Origin: Madurella fahalii
Lineage: Eukaryota > Ascomycota > Sordariomycetes > Sordariales
Direction: 5' to 3'
Length of the DNA: 64,000 nucleotides
Assembly (NCBI GenBank): GCA_029876055.1
Contig: CM056876.1
Span: 558,001-622,000, forward strand
A program made the translations under genes and the position numbers. Under the pieces are notes generated by a model that ran no database searches, had not been told where the DNA came from, and worked only from the letters and a program-made list of their open reading frames with translations. Positions 1-11,200 of this stretch are shown here, piece after piece. Positions within the stretch are counted from its first letter, which is position 1. Every line of letters begins with the position of its first letter.

Positions 1-1960
1 TGAGAAGGGCAATGAGTTTGAGGTCGTTATCTGAGGAGCCGGTGGCCGCGTGAATCCGCCCACGTTGGTGTCAGTGTCTTCTGCGTGTTAACTTATTATC
101 TGGCCGTCGTCTAGGACTTGACGCAACTGGAAAGCTCGTTGTCCTCGGTGTTGTTATCCATTTTCCGGTTGTCATTGCTTGGGGTTTAGATGTGTGGGCT
201 CTACGGGGTACGTTGGATTGCGCGTCAGAAAATGAAGTGATTGATTTAGATGTCCTGTTCCTCGCCTCTTCCCGGGGGCTACAGATGAAGAAGTGGTGCG
301 TTTATGCCGCGAAGGCTCCGGACCATCACCATTTAGATAGGTAGTCTAGGCCTAGTATGCTCGTAAGCTTCTTTAATACTTAGCTCCAGATTCGAATAGA
401 GATCCACGACTTGGTTGACAGCGTCAGGCAATGTACTATTGCAATAATTCGCGCAACATCGAAATCAAAATTACAATCATAGTGTATAGACATTGTACTG
501 TAGAATGTTGTATACCAACTTAGAAAGCTACTTGAATTTAGTCAAGGGGCAAGAGAGAGCAGAGGAGTAACAAACCAGGTGATTGTGACCTCGAGCCAGT
601 GGCGGATAGTGGGAGCGAAGACAGGAAGAGGATGATACCGATGCCAAACATGTGACGGTAGAAAGGCAGAATTTCGGTCACTGCATCAGGAATAAAAGTG
701 ATCTAAACGATAACGAAAGTGTGTGACGGTTGGTAATTAGAGCTTAGTAAACTCGTCGAAAGGCGCGACCTGACGATGCTTCCCTCCAACCCAGAGCACA
801 CTGACCGGACAGCAAAGTATTGTACCGATGTCCAAGCCCTTGACCCATACGACGATGAGTCAGTGAGCTACTTGTATGCTTTGTTGCTTAGATCGGGTGG
901 CTTATACCGCTGCCGCTATAATGGAATAATTGTCCTCGGCCAGTCCAGGACCCGCGTCATCAGCCGAGTACAATAAACAGTCTTAGTACAATAGAGAACA
1001 AGCCTATAAGCATGATAGAGGTAGCCGTGCCAACGATTTTTGTATTTTGGTTTTCGGTGAGGTCTATGCCGGATAGGGCGGGGCCCCTGGCTCCCGAGGC
1101 GAACGAGCAGTTAATGTATAAATTTTGCGTTTGACAAATCTCCACGGTGCCAACCAAAGCTTTGCCGCAGAACCTAGGGATATCCGCTAAGAGACTACAG
1201 ACAACAAGTTCGAATAGGTCATTGTAGGCCGGAGAGAGCGTCTCGCCACACGGTAGCCTCCTTACATATCCACACTTCAGATATACTGCTGATTCTTAGA
1301 TAATTAAGCTTTACCTAGGCATCGTTGTGGTTACAATCCTTTCCTCTTTTTACTCTCACTTTCCTGTGACGATCAAGTTCCGTAGTGGAAGAAACAGGAC
1401 CGGAGGATAATAAGGCCTGAAAAGAGCCCATGCATCCCTTTCTTCGTCTTGCCAAGCGTCCTGTTTCTGTTGCAGCTGCCTGCCAAACTGCAACTGGACC
1501 CGGCATCTTGATTTGGGGCAGGTCGATTTGGGAATGGGTTCTCCGAAAACCAGTCGCTTGGTCAGATGGAAGTTCTCGACGTCCAGTTAGTGATCGTTTC
1601 CGACCTATATGAAGCCAGGAGTATGCAGCTCTGTGGTCCGCGATAAGAGATTGGAGTTTTCCATTAGTTTATCACTGCAAATTCTACCTTTAGCCGCGTC
1701 TGCTTCCTTTTTCCCCCATTCCCTCATCCCCCCACGTCTTCTCTGTTATAACGTTCGAGACCAGAATCCAAATTTGTATGGCTTAGCAAGCAGGGCTATG
1801 GCATGTATGCGCTGCCGAATGACGGTCCGAAAGTTAAAGGATCTTATTATTAATACTATTAACGATTCGCATCAGCACATTTGACATCATCCTACCATTC
1901 CTCTTCCATACACCACCGTGTTCCCAACTCCGTAAACCCCCATAGCCTTACCCGCGAACC
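1..1960. other. No recognisable gene
   Basis: Only short open frames of fewer than about 100 codons occur here, on both strands, and none resembles a known family or forms a convincing exon chain. The first 1.3 kb is relatively AT-rich. The part from about 1700 is the 3' flank of the gene ending at 1961. I see no RNA gene or repeat. Confidence 0.6.
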
Positions 1961-3115
1961 CTAAAGGGCAATCCCCGGCCCTGACGCAGAGAGCGGGGAC
2001 ACATCCCCCCTCGATCTCCCATCCACAGACGCAGAAGAATACATCGAAGTAGGCGACACATCCCCATTCGTGCCGCCCTCACCCAACTCCCTCCCCGCTC
2101 CCACGCCCGGCACCGTAACCGCCAGCGTCCTCCGTTTCCCCTCCTCCCTTCTACTACCCGCCGCCAAAATCCCCGCCTCACACCCTGCCTCCCCTCCCCT
2201 CCCCATTCCGCCATTCCTAGACTCGGCAATAAACCTCTCATGCATACTCAACCCGTCTCCGGCCCAACCAGTCTTGGAATACGCAGGAGGTGGGGTGAGG
2301 TGGCGGCCTGAGCGTCGTGAGCCGGTTTGGCTGAGCTCATAGGTACTTGGCGGGGTCTGGAAACGGCGCGGGCGACGGAAGAGGAGGAACCAGAGGGAGA
2401 AGACGATTACGACGACGAGGACGGGGACGATGATGGCGATGGCGATTTGTGCGGCGGCGGGGAAAGCGCTAAACGCTGTGGTGGAGGCTGGGGTTGCGGT
2501 TGCGGAGGGGGTCGGGATGGAAGTGGAGGTTGCCGCTGAAGAGGAGGCGCGCCTGGTGCTACCGTGGGCGGTTGTCGTTGAGAGGATTACGGGGTTGGGC
2601 GCCGCGGTGGGGGTACTGCTGCTAGGGGTCGGGGACAGGGACGACAATGTCGAGGCTACGGATCCGATGCTCGCTGAAGAGCTTCTCGGGCTCTGGTCGA
2701 TGCAGAAGGGGGATGGCGTATCATTACCCATGCAGGATTGGTCTTGCGCGCAACAGATGGAACCGCATTGGAAGTCGCCAACTGCGCAGACTCTGGTACA
2801 ACCGGGGCCGCCTGAAGGGCAGCAGAGGTAGGCACCGTTATCAAGCGAGCACGCGTCCCCGACGTCGCCTGTGGTGTGTACGCCGTTAGTTGACTCAATC
2901 GCCAGTCGAATAAGCTCCGTTAGGGTAGAAATCGACTTACAGCACCATCCGCCCTGTGGACAGGTCGTTTCGCTCGGCCCACAGGCTGCGCCGAGCGAGT
3001 CCCTGTTCCGATGCCCCGCCAAGACCCGGATTCCGTTGCTGGCTGGCCATGCCGGGCGGAATAGAAACGCGGCGGGCTGCGCTGGCGGTTCTAGGGTCAA
3101 ATTCGACTGCAACAT
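1961..3115 (-). CDS. Single-pass membrane protein with Cys-rich ectodomain, wall-sensor-like
   Basis: The frame encodes a Cys-rich segment (about residues 45-115, with CC pairs and spaced Cys), a Ser/Thr-rich stretch (about 118-190), one strongly hydrophobic segment (about 199-222, ending in FRRPRR) and a cytoplasmic tail rich in Pro, Gly and Ser. This is the layout of fungal Wsc/Mid2-like surface sensors, but I cannot assign it to either family. An intron at 2869-2940 (GTAAGT, branch CTAAC, CACAG; 72 nt) is in frame and its removal gives a tidy WCC-DVGDAC junction. The spliced protein from this ATG would be about 360 aa. No signal peptide is visible at the chosen ATG, so the true first exon may lie upstream between 3115 and about 3240. 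The role is inferred from architecture only. Confidence 0.65.
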   Translation of the reverse strand: MLQSNLTLEPPAQPAAFLFRPAWPASNGIRVLAGHRNRDSLGAACGPSETTCPQGGWCCKSISTLTELIRLAIESTNGVHTTGDVGDACSLDNGAYLCCPSGGPGCTRVCAVGDFQCGSICCAQDQSCMGNDTPSPFCIDQSPRSSSASIGSVASTLSSLSPTPSSSTPTAAPNPVILSTTTAHGSTRRASSSAATSTSIPTPSATATPASTTAFSAFPAAAQIAIAIIVPVLVVVIVFSLWFLLFRRPRRFQTPPSTYELSQTGSRRSGRHLTPPPAYSKTGWAGDGLSMHERFIAESRNGGMGRGGEAGCEAGILAAGSRREEGKRRTLAVTVPGVGAGRELGEGGTNGDVSPTSMYSSASVDGRSRGDVSPLSASGPGIAL

Positions 3116-4193
3116 TGCAACAAGGCGAGATGGCTGGATTGTGAGTGTGTGTCGTGCAGTACGGCATGATGAGAGACGGCAAAACAGCGAGAGGTTTTAC
3201 TTGTCAGCACCTTCCTTCGTCTCATCGGACTACACTAGCTGACAAGATCACCATGTTGATCGTGATGTTGGCCCGTGCAGATGACGGCACCGGGGTTGTG
3301 CATGGAGCAGCGATCGCCACAGGGGAACGACGGCATTGGCTCGACATTTGAGACAGACTGCTGGGCAGCCTCGGCTTGCAGCCGTCGGTGATTTGCACAT
3401 CTGGTTCCTGGGTTCCTGGCGAGGGTCGGTTCCGCTCCCGGACACCCCCCTCCCGGGACAGTGGTGGGAAGCGGAATCTTGCTGCCATTATGTGTACGTG
3501 TTAGCGGTCGTTTGGCAGTCTATCTCGCCGGTCTTTCCGAAATAATTAGTTATCTGACACGCTCTGACAGCCGACACCGAGCTAGCCCTGGCCTTGTCAC
3601 CCGACCAGTCCCGGATCCTGGTGGATTTAAGAGTAGGTGAAAATTCCTGCTGGTTAGGCAACCACCACACTCGCTAACGTATTCCCTTGCCGACTAATTA
3701 CCCACACCGGAGCTGGAGATGCTACCGACTGGTATGCGGTCAGCGCGCCGGATGTGTTCAGTCGTCTGGTTCCGCAAGTGCTCAGGTTTCCTGTTCAGTG
3801 TCTCGCATTGAATCAGCGCAGCAGGCCGAGTCCAGTTATTTATCCGTACAGTACAGTACCGCGGTAACCCAATCGAGCTCTATGCCAAGACACCGGCACG
3901 TGCGTTGCGCGCTGACCAATGACACCTGTCAAGGCTATGCGATTGGAAAAAGCACAGCCCAAGACAAGGAAACCTTCAAAAATCTTCCGCAATAGCAGCC
4001 CAGACGGCCGACGATGCGACATCCGTCCATCTGCATCGCCCATCGTTACGGCCAGTCGCTCCTTATGACCCGGCTCCACCAGTTTCCCCCGCGAGGGAAC
4101 TAGACCCGATTTTTGACGCACCCATTTGCCTTTTCTGCGCTCAGCGCTTCGACACACTCGTTTATCCCTGAGACTTAACCCCCGCACGACGTC
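3116..4193. other. Divergent intergenic region
   Basis: This lies between the membrane protein on the minus strand and the LAMTOR1-like gene on the plus strand, and presumably holds both promoters and possibly a 5' exon of the former. A CCAAT motif is present near 3916. No coding frame is convincing. Confidence 0.5.
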
Positions 4194-4833
4194 ATGGGGA
4201 ACTGTTCTTCTTGCCTCGGCAGCCGTCGCCGTGATGACTACGATGAGGTCCGTCCGTCTCTTCCTTGTCTCGCCCTTAGCTGGGCCGCCGGCGCTCTACA
4301 AGCCCAAACTGACAATTGTCTGCCCTCCAGGATGACGAGGCCCAACATCTCTTCGACGACCCCAACAACATGCACTATGGCAGCTTCGACCAGCAACACA
4401 TGATGGGCCAGGAGGATCCGCAGGAGGTCCAAAGAGAGATTGAGGCTCTGCAGAGGGTCGTGGCCCGGACATCCGAGTGCGTCTACCCCTCCCGCTCCTC
4501 AGATCTCCGCGGTTAGTCGATGGGACAGCGCATGGCTAACCGCGAATGCACAGCAACATGGTCGACATCTATGACATTGTGCCGCAGGACAAGGCCGTGC
4601 AGCCCGCCCCCGCTCCGTATGCGTATGCCGCCCAGGACGCAACGATGGCCCGCTACCACACTCTCCTCTCCAAGCTGTCGTCGCAGGACGACCTCGCCGC
4701 TGTGGCGCGCGTTGATTGGGGCACCCCGGACGATGACAACATCGAGATGCAGCAGAACCCCCTGCCCATCAAGCTCGATGGCGGCGACGTTCTTGTTGGC
4801 AACTTCGCCGATGCTGCGGCTGCCATGCGCTGA
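4194..4833 (+). CDS. LAMTOR1/Ego1-like lysosomal (vacuolar) membrane anchor
   Basis: Exons are 4194-4247, 4331-4476 and 4554-4833, giving 159 aa. The protein starts MGNCSSC, an N-myristoylation signal followed by two palmitoylatable Cys. This is the hallmark of LAMTOR1/p18 and yeast Ego1 (Meh1), which tether the Ragulator/EGO complex and Rag GTPases to the lysosome or vacuole for TORC1 signalling. An acidic segment with a FDDP motif and a helical region (about residues 45-65) follow, then a C-terminal part with the VDIYDIV motif. Both introns (83 and 77 nt) have GT and CAG ends, and the second has a CTAAC branch. The splice phases join cleanly (GAG/GAT and GA/C). Start choice is strong because the lipidation motif needs this exact ATG. 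Sequence conservation in this family is low, so the call rests mainly on the N-terminus, size and layout. Confidence 0.75.
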
Positions 4834-7733
4834 GATGTTATCCAACCCCCCACGCTGTCATCTGACCAAGACGCCGGCTTGGTCGAGCTCCGCTCCCGGG
4901 AGGAGAGAGAGAGCCTGCTGACCCATACCTACCGACACCATGCTCCAATCCGCCGGTATTCCCGCCTCTGTCCCCCCTTCTCACCGCCCCGGCGTCCGGC
5001 GTTTTATTAAGCTTTCGGCAAGAGTGCGGCGAGGGCCAACGTGACAACGTGACGTGGGACGGCCCGTTATTGAACGCTAGATACCCCATGGAGGCGGGGC
5101 CCGCTTCCATTTTGTCTCACTTCTGACGGCTTGGTAGGCACCGCATCATGATCCCGTGAGGGTGTGGAGTCCGGGAATATGGGGGGATGGTGCAGACTGT
5201 ACCACAGATCAATCAAAAAAGCTTCCTTTTGTCTGTGACTGGCTCTCTCAAACTGTCGGGTAGCCAATCAAGGCCCGCCGTCGCGAATCGTTTCAAAAAG
5301 CGCGCCGAGGCGGTCACACGCCCCGTTTAATGACACCACGTGCACCTGGACTGCTGATGTTACTTCACAGTGGGGACTCCAGTATAAACAGGGCTTCTGC
5401 CCTGCATCCCAACCATTCCAGAGCGTCACCGACCTTCAGTTAGCCTCTTATGGACGCGTGGCATCGCCGAGAACTCCGCCTTCGGCGTTCTCCCTCTCGG
5501 GCATTCCCAGCGCGGGATGGCCCCTCATTCCATTCGCATCCATTGCCAGACACGATGTCAACTTTACGTCGACAAATACAACAAGGACCAAAAGCAGGAG
5601 TCTGTGTGTGATTCGGCATTTATGGAAGACCCATTGGGCCACCTGCAGCTCACAGATGGTTGTCGGGGAAGAACGGGGGGTGCCACGCATCGGAAGGGGA
5701 GGGTGAGGGGTGGACGGCCTGAGGGGCGGCGGCCCAGCCAGCCGGCCAGAAACAGAAGGATATGCAGCAGGGGGAGCGGAAGCACTTACAGCGCAGCGAA
5801 GCAGGTAACGTCACTCAGCCATGGCTGAGCTGCCACCGCAGAGGCCGCCTAGCGAGCATTCCGACCAGACCGGAGAGAACTGCGACGTGCAACTGCCAGG
5901 CCCCTCGCCAAACCCACCGGAACTTTCTCAGCCTTCCAGCCCGGCCACTTCATCCTCTGTGGAGCCCGCTTTGGCCCCAGAACCCCGTTGGGATGCGCAC
6001 CTCAACAAACCACGAGATCCCTCTGCGATCCTCTGCGCCCGAACGGCTCCTTCTAGGTGCTGGCCGGCTATCGATTCACTGTCAGGATATCCCGTATTTT
6101 TCAGGCCTAGCGGAAGAGAAGCAGCAGAGAAGAAGGGCAGCCCAGAACCTTCTGGATCCCCTTTCAGGAGCCGAGCCCGAATCTCCCTGGCCACCCCGTC
6201 CACTCCTCATTCAGCGCTTTTTCGGGTGAGACACACAACGCCTCCCGCGCTGCACTCGCCTCCCCCTCCCCCCGCTGCGGGTATCCTCTCCTATTCGCCC
6301 AGACCTGCCGTCCGTCTGCCCTCTCGCTCGGCTACAGGTTCTACGATGACTTGCCAGATCAGTACAGCCACCCGCTCTGCCGCCCGTTCCGCAGCCAAAA
6401 GGGACCAGAGACTGCAACTGTACCCTGCGATCCCTCCCTCCTCTGTCATCTCCCACCCGTGCCCCCGCGGACCCCCCCGCGTCATGCTGCCGCCGATGGG
6501 GCCCATGAGGAGGAAGAAAAAGCCAGTGGGAATGCTCCCCGGCTCTGCACGTTGAAGTTCCGCGTTCTGGGCAATAATGAAAATCCCGCCCATATGCACC
6601 CTTACGCATGTTAGACAGCCGCCGAGACGATGCAGCCACCGGCGCTCTCTCTGATAAATGCCAAGGTGATCGGGGAGCCGGGGAAGGGGAAGAAAGGGGT
6701 AACCGCGCCAAATCAGCCATACTCGGTATTTTCGCCCCTTGGTTTTCGCCTCCTTCTGTTTGGGCATCAGTGAGAAGAATATCCCGTAGCGAACGAACTA
6801 TGGTGGGGATCCAGGAGCAAAGGGAAAATCTGTAGCTTCGTTACTGATAAAACTGTTTCGTTCTTCATGTCCCCTCATCGCAAAACCCCCATTGCTGGAG
6901 AGAGAGATTCCTGTGCCCCTTTGCCGATTCTTCACGGTCTCCCAGACCAGGAAAAAAAAACCCATCAATAGAAAAACGTAACTCTTGATTCTGGACATTG
7001 GACATCGTGAAAACACAGACCGGGTAGGTGCCCTCGGAGACACTGGAGCCCAAAAATTGAAAGGAACGCCAAGCTGTGAACGGGAAAAAAAGAAAAAGAT
7101 AGAAATCAGGGCCCTGAATCTTTCCCATCTCACGAACCCGGCCCATTCGCCTTGCAGCTGCTAGGGCGATGCCCGACATGAGGGCCCCCCTGCTCTGGTC
7201 TGCTTCTCACTCACACACTCTCTCCAGTTCCCACCTCCCACCCAATGGCTTTGGATCTGACTCCGCTTTCTCTAAATCCTGACACCCAAGATAACACAAA
7301 AAAGGAGAAGACAAGAAAAAGATGGTCAGCTTTTTCCTCTCAACCCACCATTCCGAGACCCCCCTCCGGACTCCTGCCCCTTGATCCTGTGTCGTCCATG
7401 TCCGCTCCCCGTTTTTGCCTTCCATTTCCGGAAACAGAATCCGTACAGTAGAAGAAATCAACCCCCCCCCCTGTACTCCAGCCATTCCGACCCGCCTGCC
7501 CCATTCCCACCAGCCCGGAGACTGGGGCAGTCTTCTGTCACGCAGAGAAAGAGAGAGAGTGAGAGAGAGCGCGAGACAGACTGACTGACTGACCCAGTGA
7601 CATCCCCATCCCTTCTAACCACCCCCGGGGGGGTTCCCAAACCAAATCCGCAATCGGAAAGGAGAGAAAAAAGAAAAACAGGAAAAGAAGAGAAACGAAA
7701 AAAAGAAGCGAGGAGAGACAAGACGGAGAGACC
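4834..7733. other. Gene-poor region; no supported CDS
   Basis: Several Pro/Ser/Arg-rich open frames occur (the longest 244 codons at 5821-6555), but overlapping frames are equally open and none has family resemblance. This is the pattern expected of GC- and CT-rich non-coding DNA. A CCAAT motif lies near 5263 and a TATA-like box at 5383. Simple purine runs cluster near 7540-7570 and 7660-7720. Confidence 0.45.
5383..5388 (+). promoter_or_regulatory. TATA-like box of an unresolved transcription unit
   Basis: A TATAAA stands in a sharp context, with a CCAAT about 115 nt upstream and C/T-rich sequence after it. This could start a transcript running into 5420-6800, but I cannot resolve a protein from it. 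Confidence 0.25.
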
Positions 7734-8069
7734 CTAATAGCTGATACTGTACACGCGGGTCTGGTGCTCTATCCACATCTGGCGGACCTGCTGGTAGAGC
7801 TCCTCGATGTCGGCCTGCGTCTTCTCGATGGTGGCGCGGCGGCCGCCCTCGCGCTGCCAGCGCGAGATGTCGTCCTGCATCTTCTGCATGCGCCGGTCCT
7901 TCTTGGTGATGGCGTCGCACGTCTTGCACGGCTCCGAGATGGCGTCCGTGTGGAAGATCAACTTGAGCCCGCACGTCTCCCCCGTCCGCCGCTCCTTGTG
8001 GCACTGCTCCCGGAAGTTGCCCCATTTCCAGTAGCCGCAGATCCACCGCGTCTGTTGGTAGTAGCACAT
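7734..8069 (-). CDS. Small Cys-rich protein, function unknown
   Basis: This is a single-exon frame of 111 aa. The N-terminal half has regularly spaced Cys and His (C2, C11, a Cys-His pair near 22-23, C33, C47 and a CKTC pair near 47-50), and the C-terminal half is helical and charged (KKDRRMQKM..., IEKTQADIEELYQQ). The layout resembles small uncharacterised Pezizomycotina proteins with a putative zinc-binding head and coiled-coil tail. I do not recognise a named family. The ATG is preceded within about 12 nt by a 21-nt A tract (T21 on the + strand), which fits an A-rich fungal leader. The codon pattern is strongly GC3-biased as in neighbouring true genes, supporting it as real coding sequence. 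Confidence 0.6.
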   Translation of the reverse strand: MCYYQQTRWICGYWKWGNFREQCHKERRTGETCGLKLIFHTDAISEPCKTCDAITKKDRRMQKMQDDISRWQREGGRRATIEKTQADIEELYQQVRQMWIEHQTRVYSISY

Positions 8070-8080
8070 TTCTTTCTTTC

Positions 8081-8260
8081 TTTTTTTTTTTTTTTTTTTT
8101 TGTTCTTTTTGTCCCTTTCTCTCTTTCCCCTTTCTCTTGCTATGTATGTCTCTCTCTCTCTCCCTCTCTCTCTCTGTGTGTGTGTGGGAGAGAGATGTGT
8201 GTATGGGTGTGGGTGTGTGGTTGGATGGGTGTATGGGTGTATGGGTGGGTGAGCGGGAGT
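8081..8260. repeat. Homopolymer and microsatellite cluster upstream of the small Cys-rich gene
   Basis: T21 at 8081-8101 is followed by pyrimidine-rich DNA, a (CT)n run and a (GT)n run at about 8149-8187, and an irregular TGGGTGTA-type repeat to about 8255. It lies in the 5' flank of the minus-strand gene ending at 8069, so it sits in its leader or promoter. Confidence 0.85.
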
Positions 8261-11200
8261 TGAGGCTTTGGGGGCGTTCCCGCGGGTGGGTTTGGACGGG
8301 ACCCGAGTGGTTGATGTCTGTCGAGGTAGTGGACGATAAGTTGGTTCGGGTCCAATGTTCAACCCCTTTCTTTCCGCTTCTTTGCTCTCTTGAGTGGATC
8401 GGTCTTCTCGTCGTCGTCGTCGTCGTCGTTGTCGTCTCGTAAAAGTTTAATTGGATTGATCTGATTCATACAAAACTCTCGAGGTCAGCCTGGTTCTTTC
8501 TTTTTCATCTTCCCTGGGTTCCCCCATCTCCGCTCGTGGCCTTTCGTTTGTGGCGACCGGTAACAGGCCAGCCAGCTCTTGGGGTACCACAGCAGCTCAG
8601 GCTGCGTGGTCCTCGCGCAATGGGTCTCACTCACCCCGGATGAAGGGTCGGGGAAAGGCTAGATAGGTACTGGAGCGCGCCGGTTTGAATTCCGGGGTCT
8701 TGCTTCTGTCGATCATAGGGAGAGGTATGACCTCCTGTTTCTTTCGTCGTCTCCCTTGCGTGATACCGTTGGCACGGCGCGGTGATCGCTGAGGTGAGAG
8801 TGTTGTATCTTATCTCGATCACTTCCTGGTCCGGCTCGTTGGTCGCCAGAGGTCCGCGTTCCAAGCTCGACTGGATTCATCGAGGCATCCCGCTAGTACT
8901 TATACTCCGTGCCGTAGCATTTCTCCCTTGAGTCCAGGGGGGATGGTCCGCCAACACACGGTAGTAGGCCATGCATCAAAATGGTTTAGGTGGAGAAAGG
9001 TGAAGATAAACGGTCAAGCGAAAGAAAGCTTCCCGTCCATTCCCCGGTCTGACACCTTTCCCACCCCCGGCCCTCCGGGTGACTTCCCCCCCGTCGTCAA
9101 TCACGCTCCCGATCACACGTCGAGCAGAGGATGTACCTGTCCGGCCATGAGGGTGTGCGATGGCACCCTTGCCGGCAAATTAGCTCTTTTTTTCTGGCCC
9201 GCGCAGGTACCCCCTGGGCGGAATGGCCTTCATAGGAGCCACGTCGTTCACGGCTCATTAACCAGGGTCGAGCACACACGCCTTCCCCACCACGCCATGA
9301 ACACATTCACGGCTTGGGCCAGACGCGGTGGCGGGCCTCCAGGAACCGTCCATTGCCATCAATGGGGGCAAACTTGGGTGTGCTGTGTCTCATTCCTTGC
9401 CGTGTGCCATTGGCCCGAAAGCTCGCGAGCCGTGGCTTTCCATACGGGTACGAAAAGAGAAAAATAATAATAAAAAAAATGAAAAGAAAAAGAAAAAAGA
9501 AAAGAAAAAGAGAAAGAGAAAGAGTACGCCTTGCCCTTTCCTGTACGTACTAGTCTCCGCGCGGTACTTTCTACAACATACACACTCCCTGTCGCGCCTT
9601 GGGCAGAGCCTACTGGATACTGAGCCCTGTTTGTCACCGTTTGTTATGGCTTTTGTCGTCATTGATGACCCCGCCACCTGGCGCGGGACCCTTGGTCTTA
9701 GTGAGCCATGTACAGACGATCCTCCCGTTCTACCTTGCGGGCGCCGGCCTGGCCTCTTCCGGGTCGACCCACATGGCAACAACTGTCCCGGCTAGGCTGG
9801 GTCGGCGTGGCCGCGGCCAGGGCCGCCGAGGGGAAACGGGGGGAGGGGTGTGTCCATGGTCAAGGTCGCGGCCGCCACAGTAGAAAAAAAAAGAACAGAA
9901 AAAAAACAGAAAAAAAAAAAAGTTTCGTTTAGGCTCCTCCTCCCCCCCGTCATGTACCATAATATCATCAGGGATGGTGTGGGGCATTAGGGTTCCTTAC
10001 GTTGGTCCGAAGGGTGTAAACCAAACGTCTCTTGGCATGGTCGCAATCGTAGCGTTCTCCATATCCAAGTGCCACAAGAAACCTCCTATGGACCGCCTCC
10101 CAACGCCCGCTGGAATTGCCACTTGATGGTGTTTGGAGCAGAGCGTGTCCATAGTCCGGAAACCGTTGCTAAATGGGATTATGGGACGTATGCCTAGCCG
10201 CCCCTTCTTGTGCTCCGGCTCGAGCTTGATTGGGTTCCCGGCTTCCCTTGCACGATGGATCGACGGGAGCCAGCCACTCGGAAGGGAACCCTGTATTAAA
10301 GGTGGTGGTGGTCGCCGGGGACAGTTTAACTCGCAGCCAGAGTCTGGTCACTGTACCTCTGGAGGAAGCACGATGACCCACCATGGCGCCTAAGTGCCGA
10401 CTCTGATGGTGTGAAGGAGTTTCTTGGTAACGGTGGAATCCATAGTGACAAGATAGCAACGTATCAGCTCACCGTGTCATTGGCAATACGGCTCGCCATC
10501 CCACTAGTACTCTACAGCGGAAGCTTGATGTCCTGTATAGTGCCGTCTTAACCAGCCGAGTGACCCCCACGATCGCTTCCACCGCCTTAACCGTTAGTAA
10601 CACCGAGATTCTCATTTAGAGCACCTCGGCCCTTGGCTACGACCGTGCCCTGCTTCTATGGTGGTAGTTGAAAAGGATGGGGCCGGTGGAGCGGGGTCCC
10701 ACGCAGGAGGTTGCTCTCACATGAATTGCGACCCGCCGTCCCACCACGACGACCCCGCCGTCAAAACGTTCTTTTGTTGACTCTCAAGGCTCAGAACGGC
10801 TTGGGGGATATCTCCACCCCGTCTTGCCGGTCGGTGGTTAGCGAGCCGGAAATGCGACGTGGCGTCTGGGGACTAGCCATGTCATTCGGCTTCGTGTTTG
10901 CGTCTATCATGGTCAAACTACACATGGTTGCGTAGTGAGCCATTAGTGGTATGGAATGGGTATGGTTGGCAGCTTGTCTCAACAGCTCCTTGGTGTGGAT
11001 CCCGGCTTCGAAATGTCCCCGAGTCAGCCCGCGTTACCCATTCCCTACACATTACGTAGCTCCAAGTCAAGTTTAGGGCTAACACAAAAGCGAGCCAGAC
11101 AGAGATCGATAGGTAAAGCCTTGCCGCCTCTACGTCGGCCGCCCGGCTCGACAACTCCCCCCCCTGCACGGGGACTAGTGAGGAAGGAAGGCCGGGGATC

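Noticed and set aside
5821..6555. 244-codon + strand open frame
   Set aside because: Pro/Arg/Ser-rich in all three overlapping frames, no domain, no homologous feel, and no splice context. It is typical of GC-rich non-coding DNA.
8675..8700. T-arm-like CCGG-TTTGAATT-CCGG palindrome
   Set aside because: A short palindrome only; no other tRNA arms nearby.
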